DNA of 24,035 nucleotides from CAZPDM01 sp964585305. Lineage in GTDB: Bacteria > Planctomycetota > Uabimicrobiia > Uabimicrobiales > JABWCH01. This document shows positions 14,940 through 23,118 of the stretch, piece by piece (position 1 is the stretch's first letter; every line of letters begins with the position of its first letter). The notes beneath the pieces were generated by a model. The model was not told where the DNA came from and ran no database searches. It saw nothing but the letters and a program-made list of their open reading frames with translations. The DNA is taken from assembly GCA_964585305.1 (NCBI GenBank), contig CAZPDM010000069.1, positions 1 through 24,035 of the forward strand, written 5' to 3'. A program made the position numbers and the translations under genes.

Positions 14940-17285
14940 ATGGACTGCCAACGGTTTCAAATTTTACTTTCTGCTTATATAGATAATGAAACTTCTCCAT
15001 CACAAAATATCTTTATAGAAAATCATATACATATTTGCCAAACTTGTGAAAAATATCTCAAAGATTTAAAACAAATTAAGTCTTTCTGCCAAGAAATTTC
15101 TACTCCTCAACCTTCTTCATTAGATTGGAATAATTTTGAATATAAGATTCAAATTACAACTAGAACAAAAAATTTATCTTCTTCATCTTTACAACATATC
15201 TTAAGATATGCAGCATCATTCATCCTACTTATTACGGCTGCTTTTTATTGCTTTATTATGGATATGACTCCTACGAATGAAATAAAAGAGAATTATCTTA
15301 ATCTTCAAGATTCTTTTATTAAGATCAAAAATGCTCGGGCAGTTCGAGATGTTGGGCAGAATGATATTAAACATAAGAATATTGAGGTAATTCCTAATTA
15401 TCCTACAAATACTACAAAAAATATAAAAGATTCCGAAATATCAAATCTTTCTTCTAAAGAGATCGACTTTCTAAAACAACATGGTTTTGTAGTTACTCAA
15501 CGTCAATATAATTCTTTTGTAGAACTTTATCGAGATAATCAAAAGAATAATATTCCTTCTTTTGTAACAATTGATACTGCTATTTTAGGATTTTCTCATA
15601 TTCTGGCTAGATTGCGTGTAGATTTGGAAGTAGAAATTTTTGCAAAAAGACTCACGGATTTTACAAAAATTTTACGAGAACAACTTTTATTATTACATAA
15701 CCAAGTTCCTAAAGAATGCCAAGCTGCAAGTTTTCAAATGTTAGCTTGTATTAAAGTAGCTAGTCAGCTTTTAAATTGTGATGGAGATTGGCCACCTGAA
15801 ATTCAAGCCCAAATACAAGATCAAGTTCAACAAGAGCTAGCATTGATCTATAATGGGCATGAGAATGATATTAGTATCCGAAAGAGCAATATTTTTAGTT
15901 ATGAAATAGACTATAACAAATTTAAAATTCGTGGAGACGATACTCAAAACGAAAACTTGTCTCGGTATTATTTAGCTATGGAGTGGTATAGCCGTTGTGT
16001 ATTTCGCACAAGTAACACAGAAACAAGTCTTACAGAAACTCAAAGTGCTTTATTACTTTTAATGGCCGCAATTGCCAATCCTGGTGATGCAATCATTATT
16101 TGGGATGAAATGAACCAATTATTTACAGCACTTTATGGACAAATGGATGATCCCCATCTTTTAGATTACCATGAAACCGCTCGAGAAATATTTGGTGATA
16201 GCTTAACTCCTAAAATTTTGATTGAACATGATAAAATTCAAAAATTTTGTCGTGCTATTGAAAATAAAAAGGCTCCACGAATTCGCTCTGAGGTTGGCTT
16301 ACAAGTTGGGTTGCGAATTTTTGGTGGAAGATACTACCAAAGAGATGCTATTCTTCAGGAATTTTGCTTTCCTTATATCAGTAATAATGAAGATCCTAGG
16401 GTAATTCCTAGTTTATTAGATATTGCTGTTATTTTAGGACATCCTACAGCTTATGATATTGCAATAAAACGCGATTATTTTCGATTTGCACATTATGGCA
16501 ATAGAATAGAAAACTATCGAAGTGATATTGATGTTAAGGTTAATCAAGTTAAAAGACCTTGGCAAAATGGAGGCTTACTTACAGATGCTTGGATTTACAG
16601 GCCTCTTGTAAGTTCTGAGACTAAAGGATTTCCTAATTTTTGCTATTCGAATGAATGGCAAGCACGTAAACTTAGTAGCATTCTTTGTGGTATTGTTCAT
16701 TTATCTAATAGTAAACCCACTTTTGTTGGTACTACAGTAGATAAATTTGATGCAACAATAGATCCTTATCCTGAATTTTTCAATCGCTTATTGACAAATA
16801 TTGAGTATATTCAAAAATTACTTTTGATGGTCGGATATCCTATGAATCGTCAAACTGGTCAAGAATTTTTAAGATACAAAATAGCAATTAAAAATGTTAT
16901 TGAAATTTCAAAAAAAGTATTGGCAGGGGAGACATTAAATTTTGAAGATCAACAAAAGTTAGGCAATTTTGTTTTAGGATGGCAGGGGGATTATGATGAA
17001 GCAAATGTAAGCGAACTTTCTACTCTTTTTCATCGTAACCATACAAATTATGATACCTATTTTCACGCTGGTGTTGAACCTGCTCGTGAAATTTGGGTCA
17101 TTTGCACCAACTCAGAATCAGAACCTTTTTTAGCACGTGGTTCAGTGCATTTGCTTTACGAATTTTCAACATCTAAAAAAATACTGCCAAATGAATGGAG
17201 AAAAGATAAACTTTGGAAAAAAGTACAAAGAATGGGAACAGATAAAGTTGCACCTTGGTCAAAATTGTTTATTATGAATGAATAA
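14940..17285 (+). CDS. Membrane anti-sigma factor (zinc finger) fused to a DUF3160-like extracytoplasmic domain
   Basis: 781 aa. Residues 1-50 are a zinc-binding anti-sigma domain with Cys3 and the H-x3-C-x2-C motif (His29, Cys33, Cys36 in HIHICQTCEKYL). This domain would hold the sigma factor at the membrane. One transmembrane helix follows at about 88-107 (ILRYAASFILLITAAFYCFI). From about 175 to the end the sequence looks like DUF3160: FVVTQRQYNSFVELYRDN, PSFVTIDTAILGFSHIL, IRGDDTQNENLSRYYLAMEW, LRIFGGRYYQRDAILQEF. These match my memory of DUF3160 proteins, which are usually stand-alone secreted or lipoprotein forms. Here the domain would lie outside the cytoplasmic membrane and could sense a ligand. 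A GAGG ribosome binding site precedes the ATG, and a strong terminator follows. The DUF3160 assignment is from family knowledge and needs a profile search. Confidence 0.88.
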   Translation: MDCQRFQILLSAYIDNETSPSQNIFIENHIHICQTCEKYLKDLKQIKSFCQEISTPQPSSLDWNNFEYKIQITTRTKNLSSSSLQHILRYAASFILLITAAFYCFIMDMTPTNEIKENYLNLQDSFIKIKNARAVRDVGQNDIKHKNIEVIPNYPTNTTKNIKDSEISNLSSKEIDFLKQHGFVVTQRQYNSFVELYRDNQKNNIPSFVTIDTAILGFSHILARLRVDLEVEIFAKRLTDFTKILREQLLLLHNQVPKECQAASFQMLACIKVASQLLNCDGDWPPEIQAQIQDQVQQELALIYNGHENDISIRKSNIFSYEIDYNKFKIRGDDTQNENLSRYYLAMEWYSRCVFRTSNTETSLTETQSALLLLMAAIANPGDAIIIWDEMNQLFTALYGQMDDPHLLDYHETAREIFGDSLTPKILIEHDKIQKFCRAIENKKAPRIRSEVGLQVGLRIFGGRYYQRDAILQEFCFPYISNNEDPRVIPSLLDIAVILGHPTAYDIAIKRDYFRFAHYGNRIENYRSDIDVKVNQVKRPWQNGGLLTDAWIYRPLVSSETKGFPNFCYSNEWQARKLSSILCGIVHLSNSKPTFVGTTVDKFDATIDPYPEFFNRLLTNIEYIQKLLLMVGYPMNRQTGQEFLRYKIAIKNVIEISKKVLAGETLNFEDQQKLGNFVLGWQGDYDEANVSELSTLFHRNHTNYDTYFHAGVEPAREIWVICTNSESEPFLARGSVHLLYEFSTSKKILPNEWRKDKLWKKVQRMGTDKVAPWSKLFIMNE

Positions 17286-17290
17286 TTCTA

Positions 17291-17328
17291 AAAAAACACA
17301 TCTTTTAAAAAAGATGTGTTTTTTTTAT
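17291..17328 (+). terminator. Intrinsic terminator of the sigma/anti-sigma operon
   Basis: AAAAAACACATCTTTT (17291-17306) pairs with AAAAGATGTGTTTTTT (17309-17324). The core stem is ACACATCTTT/AAAGATGTGT, and a long T-run follows. Confidence 0.9.
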
Positions 17329-17476
17329 TTTTTTCTAAAAAAAATGTAACATACTGTATAGAAATATTTTATATAAAAAGTTAAAATCTTAAGAAATTTT
17401 ATTGCTTTTAAAGCAAAGAATGGTAGACTCTATAAATCCACTTAGAGAAAAAACATATTGTAAAGGAGCCGTAGTA

Positions 17477-19024
17477 GTGGATTTGATTCATCTATCTATT
17501 GGGATGGCCGGCGTTCTTTTAGGATTCGTACTTCGACTTCTTTGGTCTAAAATTCTAGAAAATGAAGCTCAAAATGATGCTGCCAGCATTATTAGAAATG
17601 CTAAGAAAGAGGCAGATCGACACTTAAAAGAATGCGAATTAGCTGCACAAAGCGAAATATTTAAAAAGAAAGAAGCATTTGAATCCGAAATGACGGCTAT
17701 CCGTAAAGAACTTCGTACGGTCGAGAAAAGACTACTGCAAAAAGAAGAAAGCTTAAATGAACGCTCTTTGCAGTTGGAAAAGCGAGACCAACAATTGGCT
17801 CAACTTAAGGAACATTTGGATGCAGATAGCCAAAAAATCCAAATGAGAACCGAAGAGATTGAGAAAATCATAGATCTTCAAAAGCGTACTTTGCATGAAA
17901 TTTCTGGTTTAACTAAAGAACAAGCAACAGATATATTACTAAAGAAAATTGAAACTCAACTGGAAAATGATGTAGCTCATCTTATTGAGAAAACAATTGC
18001 TCGTGCCAAAAATGATGCGTTGTTAAAAGCGCGGGATATTTTAGCTTTAGCCGTACAGCGTTGTGCTGTTGAGCATACAGCCGATAATGTCGTTTCTACT
18101 ATTGATATTCCTAATGATGAAATGAAGGGACGAATTATTGGACGTGAAGGGCGTAATATTCGCATTTTTGAAAAAAGCACGGGAATTGATGTAATCGTAG
18201 ATGATACCCCAGGTGTAGTTGTCGTTTCTGGATTTAATGCAATTCGCAGAGAGATCGCACGTCGTGCTATGGAAAAGCTTATTCTCGATGGCCGTATTCA
18301 CCCTGCCAGAATAGAAGAAATTGTGGAAGATACTAAAAAAGAAATGTCCACAAGCATTTTAGAAAGCGGAAATCAGGCTGCTTATGATGCTAATGTCAAC
18401 AATCTTCATCCTACAGAAATTGAATTAGTAGGTCGCATGAAATTTCATGTTGTTAGCGGACAAAACTTATTACAACATACGATGGAAGTTGTTGAACTTT
18501 CTGCCATTCTTGCAAGTGAGTTAGGCTTGGATGTCCAAATAGCTCGAAGATGTGCTTTGCTTCATGATATTGGTCGAGTATGTGATGGCCCACAAGATGG
18601 GACACATGCTCAAGTTGGCGCAGATATTGCTAAAAGATGCAAAGAGCATCCTGATGTTGTAAATTCAATTGCTGCGCATCATGAGCAAGTTGCATCAAAC
18701 AGTCTTTTTTCGATTATATTGCAAATTGCACATACTTTGTGCTTAGATCGCCCAGGCGCAAGAAAGATTGCTTTAGAAAGACACTTAAAAAGATTGCAGC
18801 GGCTTGAAGATATTGCATTATCTATGGAAGGTATTGAAACAGCGTATGCTATTCAATCCGGTAGAGAAGTGCGATGTATTGCTAATACAAAAAATATTGA
18901 AGATAGTTCAGCAATTCTTTTAGCACGGAAATTAGCACAAAAAATAGAAGAAGATATGACATATCCTGGAGAAATCAAGGTTACTGTCGTTCGTGAAACT
19001 CGTATTATTGAATATGCTAAATAA
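17477..19024 (+). CDS. rny: Ribonuclease Y
   Basis: Membrane-anchored endoribonuclease that starts mRNA decay. The preferred start is the GTG at 17477, with AAAGGAG 9 nt upstream; it gives 515 aa, the normal RNase Y length. An in-frame TTG at 17402 would add 25 unusual residues. The N-terminus is one membrane helix (LIHLSIGMAGVLLGFVLRLL), followed by a long charged coiled coil (about 25-170). The KH domain has IIGREGRNIRIFE (219 onward) and GVVVVSGFNAIRREIARRAM. The HD domain has His334 (LLQHTMEVVE), the metal-binding His363-Asp364 in LLHDIGR, GTHAQVGADIAKR and AIAAHHEQV. All catalytic residues are present. It is flanked by a terminator upstream and a GC-rich hairpin downstream. Confidence 0.95.
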   Translation: MDLIHLSIGMAGVLLGFVLRLLWSKILENEAQNDAASIIRNAKKEADRHLKECELAAQSEIFKKKEAFESEMTAIRKELRTVEKRLLQKEESLNERSLQLEKRDQQLAQLKEHLDADSQKIQMRTEEIEKIIDLQKRTLHEISGLTKEQATDILLKKIETQLENDVAHLIEKTIARAKNDALLKARDILALAVQRCAVEHTADNVVSTIDIPNDEMKGRIIGREGRNIRIFEKSTGIDVIVDDTPGVVVVSGFNAIRREIARRAMEKLILDGRIHPARIEEIVEDTKKEMSTSILESGNQAAYDANVNNLHPTEIELVGRMKFHVVSGQNLLQHTMEVVELSAILASELGLDVQIARRCALLHDIGRVCDGPQDGTHAQVGADIAKRCKEHPDVVNSIAAHHEQVASNSLFSIILQIAHTLCLDRPGARKIALERHLKRLQRLEDIALSMEGIETAYAIQSGREVRCIANTKNIEDSSAILLARKLAQKIEEDMTYPGEIKVTVVRETRIIEYAK

Positions 19025-19030
19025 AATTAG

Positions 19031-19049
19031 GCGCGGAAAATATCCGCGC
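19031..19049 (+). terminator. GC-rich hairpin after rny
   Basis: GCGCGGA (19031-19037) pairs with TCCGCGC (19043-19049) across a 5-nt loop. It is strikingly GC-rich for this region. The tail (TTGATTTC) has few T, so it may be a weak terminator or an RNA-stabilising stem rather than a full stop. Confidence 0.5.
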
Positions 19050-19072
19050 TTGATTTCTAATAGGAAAAAAAA

Positions 19073-19879
19073 ATGTATTCTGTATCTGCAAGTATCTTAG
19101 CAGGGGGATTAAGCCGTCGTTTAGGGTTTGATAAAATTTTATTAAGCAATGAAATTTGTGATGGGAAAAATTATCGTCCTTTGCTTATTTTAGTATTGGA
19201 AATGTTGACAAATATATTTGATGAAGTGCTTATTACAGTCGCTGATTATGAAAATTTTTGTAGGAATATATATTCTGCTGAGATTTGGCAAGAATGGACT
19301 CCACAGGAAATTAAACATATAGAAAATATAGAAAATGCTGTATATATTTCAGAAACTTCCCCCAGATTCTTTGCTTCATCTCAAAATGACTTACAGCTTA
19401 GAAACTCCCCTCAAATTTGGCAATGGTCATGGAAAATTTTTTCGCAACCTGTTTTAGTTTTAGAAGATACTTTAGTTTCTACTCAAGCTAATACTCGTGC
19501 TGCAATATTTGGTTTACATGCGGCATTATCTTATACTAAATGTGATTCTTTATTAGCCCTTGCTTTGGATATGCCTTTTCTTTCATATAAAGTTCTTCAA
19601 TATCTTAAAGAATGTGCAGATATTGAAAATATTGTGATGCCTGTTATTGGCGATTATTCCCAGCCATTGCTTTCTGTATATCCTAAAAAAGTATTAACTT
19701 CTCTTGAACATAAAATTTATGAAGGAAAGTTTAGTTTAAACAAATTTATTTTAGAATCTTCTCATAAAAAATTGTTTGCAAAAGATACACCATATTTAAA
19801 TGAATTTAATCAAGCTAGGATCAACATAAATACTCCAGATGAATTTAATATGCTTAGAAACAAAAAAAATCCACAATAG
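19073..19879 (+). CDS. MobA-like nucleotidyltransferase with an insertion
   Basis: NTP-transferase fold, closest to molybdenum cofactor guanylyltransferase (MobA), which links GTP to molybdopterin; related enzymes act on other cofactors or sugars. The N-terminal nucleotide-binding motif is LAGGLSRRLGFDK (9-21). The metal-binding segment is ALDMPFLS (Asp166), followed by QPLLSVYPKKVL and a closing NINTPDEF. MobA is usually about 190-200 aa, but this protein has 268, with extra sequence roughly at 65-128 (FCRNIYSAEIWQEWTPQEIK and SPQIWQWSWKIF). The position of the usual GP motif reads NTRAAIFGLHAAL. Given the insertion and the altered motif, the true substrate is open. AGGA lies 7 nt before the ATG. 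No other molybdenum cofactor gene is in the window. Confidence 0.75.
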   Translation: MYSVSASILAGGLSRRLGFDKILLSNEICDGKNYRPLLILVLEMLTNIFDEVLITVADYENFCRNIYSAEIWQEWTPQEIKHIENIENAVYISETSPRFFASSQNDLQLRNSPQIWQWSWKIFSQPVLVLEDTLVSTQANTRAAIFGLHAALSYTKCDSLLALALDMPFLSYKVLQYLKECADIENIVMPVIGDYSQPLLSVYPKKVLTSLEHKIYEGKFSLNKFILESSHKKLFAKDTPYLNEFNQARININTPDEFNMLRNKKNPQ

Positions 19880-19899
19880 AAAAACTTGTATTTTTTCTA
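19877..19899. terminator. Weak AT-only hairpin between convergent genes
   Basis: TAGAAAAA (19877-19884, including the stop codon) can pair with TTTTTCTA (19892-19899) around a 7-nt loop, with T-rich and A-rich flanks. It may serve both convergent genes but is low in GC. Confidence 0.35.
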
Positions 19900-19921
19900 A
19901 AGTAGATTTTTTTTTAAACTT

Positions 19922-21241
19922 CTAAGATTTTTTTTTGCTCATTTTAAGATAATCTTTATTGATTGCTGCTAATACAAAAAACCATACAATAACTGCTATA
20001 ATTACAATAAAACTTAGTCCTGGAACAAAAAAAACTACACCAGGGATTAAGCTAAATATTAGTTTATAAATCGTAATTGTTAAACCGCCAAGAGCATCTC
20101 CTAAACGATATCCGAAAATATCACAAAATGCTTTAATTTTATATTTTGTAGTTTTATCTGTCGGGACATAAAAAATTTCTTTTCCTACTTGGTAAAGTGT
20201 ATAATTTAGACACGAAATTGCAATTGCAAACCAGGCTGCAGTATAGATATTCATTCCGAATAAAAAGAATATTCCGATAATCATGATTGCGATTGGAAAA
20301 ATGCTAATTGAGATAACAGGGCCAAGGATAAAAAAAAGCAATGGCGTAACAGCTAAAGTCATGATAATATTTCCCAATCCCATAATAAAGTTATTACCAG
20401 CCAGAAATGAAGTTTGTGGGTTTAGATTTTTAATTTGTGCATCCATCAGCATTTTATATTGATAATCGCAAATCGTAATAGTATATGTTCCTAACATTAC
20501 CAAAAGGGCAATATATATTGCATATCGACTTGTAAATAGATTATTAAAATCTTTTAATATTCCAGTAGGAGGAATATTTTCCTTAGGTGCAGGATTTTCT
20601 GTTCTACAATATTTTAATGTCTCTATGAAATTCCAACATAATATTAATCCAATAATTGAAAACCAGATAATATTATAAGAGCCAATCATTTTGCTAAATA
20701 TTTCTGTGAATTTTGAACCTAACATAACTCCAATTTGCCCACCTAAAGAAATATAAGCATAAGCAATTTTAGCATCACTAGGATTGTGAATATCATGATT
20801 AAAAGACCAGAAAATTGAGGTAAATAGTAAAATATAAATAGACAAAAAAAAGTGGTAGTATGTAGCAATCAATTTAAGAATACAATCTACACTAAATAGC
20901 ACCCACCAATCATAATGCCCTTGGGAAAAGATTTTTTCTTGAAATGGCAGCCAAAAATGAAAACCTAGCCAGAATATCACAAATAAGCTAATTGTAGTGA
21001 TGAATAAAATACGAATAAAAAGTGTTCGAGAATACCGGCTAACCAATCGATTATAAAGAAAAACTCCTAAAAGAGTGATTACAGCATTAAAGAAATAAAA
21101 AAGATGGAAATATCCTCTTCCTAAATGGGCAAATATAATAGAGGCCCGTGTAGGTTGAATAATATAATACGATGCCATTAAAAAACAAAATGCTAATCCT
21201 GCAATCATAGTACGTAGAATTTTTTGATTTGTAGAAGTCAT
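19922..21241 (-). CDS. ATP/ADP-translocase-like (NTT/Tlc family) membrane carrier
   Basis: Polytopic membrane protein of 439 aa with about 11-12 hydrophobic helices across its length. Near the C-terminus it has GKEIFYVPTDKTTKYKIKAF, then DIFGYRLGDALGG. This matches the conserved region of NTT/Tlc proteins (typically REI-L-YVP-D, K-YK-KA, then D-R-GD). The classical members exchange ATP for ADP in Rickettsia, Chlamydia and plastids; wider homologues occur in free-living bacteria and have unknown substrates. Early motifs such as YYIIQPTRASIIF also fit the family. An AAGGA ribosome binding site lies 6 nt upstream of the ATG. It is convergent with the MobA-like gene and divergent from the E2 gene. 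Substrate and direction cannot be read from the sequence. Confidence 0.82.
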   Translation of the reverse strand: MTSTNQKILRTMIAGLAFCFLMASYYIIQPTRASIIFAHLGRGYFHLFYFFNAVITLLGVFLYNRLVSRYSRTLFIRILFITTISLFVIFWLGFHFWLPFQEKIFSQGHYDWWVLFSVDCILKLIATYYHFFLSIYILLFTSIFWSFNHDIHNPSDAKIAYAYISLGGQIGVMLGSKFTEIFSKMIGSYNIIWFSIIGLILCWNFIETLKYCRTENPAPKENIPPTGILKDFNNLFTSRYAIYIALLVMLGTYTITICDYQYKMLMDAQIKNLNPQTSFLAGNNFIMGLGNIIMTLAVTPLLFFILGPVISISIFPIAIMIIGIFFLFGMNIYTAAWFAIAISCLNYTLYQVGKEIFYVPTDKTTKYKIKAFCDIFGYRLGDALGGLTITIYKLIFSLIPGVVFFVPGLSFIVIIAVIVWFFVLAAINKDYLKMSKKKS

Positions 21242-21288
21242 AGAGTTCCTTTTTTAAGAAATTTCATTCATAAAAAACTTGGTTCTTT

Positions 21289-21304
21289 GTTATAATAAAT
21301 GAAT
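21289..21304 (+). promoter_or_regulatory. TATAAT-containing 16-mer, copy 1
   Basis: GTTATAATAAATGAAT occurs here and again exactly at 23021-23036. It contains a perfect -10 hexamer (21291-21296), but no clear -35 element lies upstream. Confidence 0.4.
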
Positions 21305-21394
21305 AGACAAAAGTTTTTGGACTAAAAAATATGTCAACTACGTGTTTGAGATTCAACTGTGAGGAATTGAACCCTTAGTTAAAGTTGGTACTAA

Positions 21395-21417
21395 TAAGAA
21401 TGTATAATAAATTCTTA
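21395..21417. promoter_or_regulatory. Inverted repeat around a -10-like hexamer upstream of the E2 gene
   Basis: TAAGAAT (21395-21401) and ATTCTTA (21411-21417) are perfect inverted arms flanking GTATAATAA, which contains TATAAT (21403-21408). Such a placement suits an operator over a promoter. A second TATAAT lies at 21443-21448, and TTGACA at 21430-21435 is too close to it (7 bp) to pair as a -35. Confidence 0.4.
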
Positions 21418-21519
21418 GTTCAAATACTTTTGACAACTTACTTATAATAGAATGTGCTTATTGTTTTAAACAAAATCTAAAAGAAAAACAAGTTTTTTTC
21501 ATTTTTTATGGAGTTTTGC

Positions 21520-23001
21520 ATGAGATTTATTTTTAAATTTCCTGATATTGGAGAAGGAATTTCCGAAGGGAAAATTTTAGAGTGGTATGTTCAAAAAGGT
21601 CAACATATCAAATCTGGAACATCTGTTGTTAAAATGGAAACAGATAAAGTGGTCGCAGATATACCCTCTCCACGCGAAGGTATAATTGCAGATATTTTTG
21701 GTAAAATCGGAGATGTTATTCACGTTGAAGATCCGCTTATAGAAATAGAAATAGGACAAGTTTCTATAGACGAAGTACAAAAAATTACTGAAGCTGAGAA
21801 ACAGCATCCAACTAAAGCAACACAAGAACCTTTGGAAGAAAAAGGTTTTGGAGTTGTAGGAACATTAGAAGTAGCTGGAGATGGTGCTTATTTGCCAGCA
21901 AGTTTAGAAGGAAGATTAGAATTTGATGACATAGAAGAAAACCCGAATAAGAAAATAATTGCTACTCCTGTTGCACGAGCTATGGCAAAAGAATTAGGTG
22001 TAGATATTTCTAAAGTTATCGGGACAGGTCCTAGCGGAAGAGTTACTAAAAAAGATATCACAGAATATTTCCAACATCAATACACATCGAAATCAGATTT
22101 ACAACAATTAAGACGAACAAAGGATGTGACAACTGTAGTAATGCGAAAACGCCAAACTGTTCCTATTATGCCTCCGGATTTAGAACCTAAAGAAATAGAT
22201 TCTGGAAATGAGCAAGAAGCAATTGAAAATACCGACTCTACTCAATTTGCTATAAAAGGGAAAGGTGATTCTACTCAAAGTAGCTTTGAGCCTTCTCAAC
22301 GTGGTGTTGAAATTGTCCAAATGACTCAGATTCGCAAAGCTATTGCAAGACGAATGACACTTTCTAAAGAAAATATTCCACAGATGACAGTTTTTGAAGA
22401 AGTTGATATTTCTACTCTTGTTGAGTTGCGGAAACAGCAAAAACAAAAATTTGAAGAACGTGGTATTCCTTTAACATATTTGCCTTTTATTATTAAATCT
22501 TTAGTTATTGCACTTAAAAAACATAAAGCAATGAATGCTCAAATTGACGTGGAAAAAGGTGAAATTGTCTATAAACATTATTATAATATTGGAATTGCAG
22601 TAGATGCACCAGACGGACTTATGGTACCTGTATTACGTTACGCAGATCAACTTACTATTGCTGAATTAGCAAGCGAAATCCAAAATCTTGCAGCTAAAGC
22701 TCGCACACGCAGTTTAAATTTAGAAGATTTCCGCGATGGAACCTTTTCAATTACAAATTACGGTGGCATTGCTGGATTACATGCAGTTCCAATTATCAAT
22801 TATCCAGAAGTAGCAATTCTTGGTATTGGACGTATTCGTAAAATGCCTATTGTTCAGGATAATGATCAAATTAAAATAGGCTATATTATGCCATTATCTT
22901 TATCTGTAGATCATCGTATTGTAGATGGAGGAGAAGCTTCTCGATTTCTCGCAGATATTATGGAAAGTCTTAAAGACCCTATTTCTTTATGTTTAGGCTA
23001 G
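21520..23001 (+). CDS. 2-oxoacid dehydrogenase complex E2 (dihydrolipoyl acyltransferase)
   Basis: Core acyltransferase of a pyruvate, 2-oxoglutarate or branched-chain dehydrogenase complex, moving an acyl group from lipoyl-lysine to CoA. Domains in order: one lipoyl domain (FPDIGEGISEGKILEW, with the lipoylated Lys43 in METDKVVADI); a long flexible linker; a peripheral subunit-binding domain (ATPVARAMAKELGVDISKVI, then GTGPSGRVTKKDI); a second charged linker; and the catalytic domain ending in LSVDHRIVDGGEASRF, with His465 and Asp469. The ATG at 21520 is chosen because GGAG lies 6 nt upstream; the ATG at 21508 overlaps that site and lacks its own. It is 493 aa. No E1 or E3 gene is nearby, so the complex type cannot be decided. 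Confidence 0.94.
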   Translation: MRFIFKFPDIGEGISEGKILEWYVQKGQHIKSGTSVVKMETDKVVADIPSPREGIIADIFGKIGDVIHVEDPLIEIEIGQVSIDEVQKITEAEKQHPTKATQEPLEEKGFGVVGTLEVAGDGAYLPASLEGRLEFDDIEENPNKKIIATPVARAMAKELGVDISKVIGTGPSGRVTKKDITEYFQHQYTSKSDLQQLRRTKDVTTVVMRKRQTVPIMPPDLEPKEIDSGNEQEAIENTDSTQFAIKGKGDSTQSSFEPSQRGVEIVQMTQIRKAIARRMTLSKENIPQMTVFEEVDISTLVELRKQQKQKFEERGIPLTYLPFIIKSLVIALKKHKAMNAQIDVEKGEIVYKHYYNIGIAVDAPDGLMVPVLRYADQLTIAELASEIQNLAAKARTRSLNLEDFRDGTFSITNYGGIAGLHAVPIINYPEVAILGIGRIRKMPIVQDNDQIKIGYIMPLSLSVDHRIVDGGEASRFLADIMESLKDPISLCLG

Positions 23002-23020
23002 TCAAAAAAACATACTCTCC

Positions 23021-23036
23021 GTTATAATAAATGAAT
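23021..23036 (+). promoter_or_regulatory. TATAAT-containing 16-mer, copy 2
   Basis: Exact second copy of GTTATAATAAATGAAT, 20 bp after the E2 stop codon. It does not precede a plus-strand gene, which argues against both copies being simple promoters. Confidence 0.35.
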
Positions 23037-23068
23037 GGTTAGCAATTTCTCGCACTTTTTTTAAAAAA

Positions 23069-23109
23069 ATAACCTGCCTTAGTTTGTTTCAGACAAATAG
23101 GCAGGTTAT
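23069..23109 (-). terminator. Intrinsic terminator of the minus-strand zinc-ribbon gene
   Basis: ATAACCTGCCT (23069-23079) pairs with AGGCAGGTTAT (23099-23109), with an inner TTTGT/ACAAA pairing. On the minus strand a run of T follows (23062-23068). It lies just downstream of the gene end at 23119. Confidence 0.85.
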
Positions 23110-23118
23110 CAATATTGA

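Noticed and set aside
17402..17476. N-terminal extension of RNase Y from the TTG at 17402.
   Set aside because: The GTG at 17477 has a strong AAAGGAG site and gives the standard protein beginning at the membrane helix.
21345..21385. A GGTTCAATTCC-like string on the minus strand resembling a tRNA T-loop.
   Set aside because: The flanking bases do not form a 5-bp T-stem and no acceptor or anticodon arm can be found around it.
21430..21448. TTGACA and TATAAT close together as a perfect promoter for the E2 gene.
   Set aside because: They are only 7 bp apart, far less than the 16-18 bp needed to act as a -35/-10 pair.
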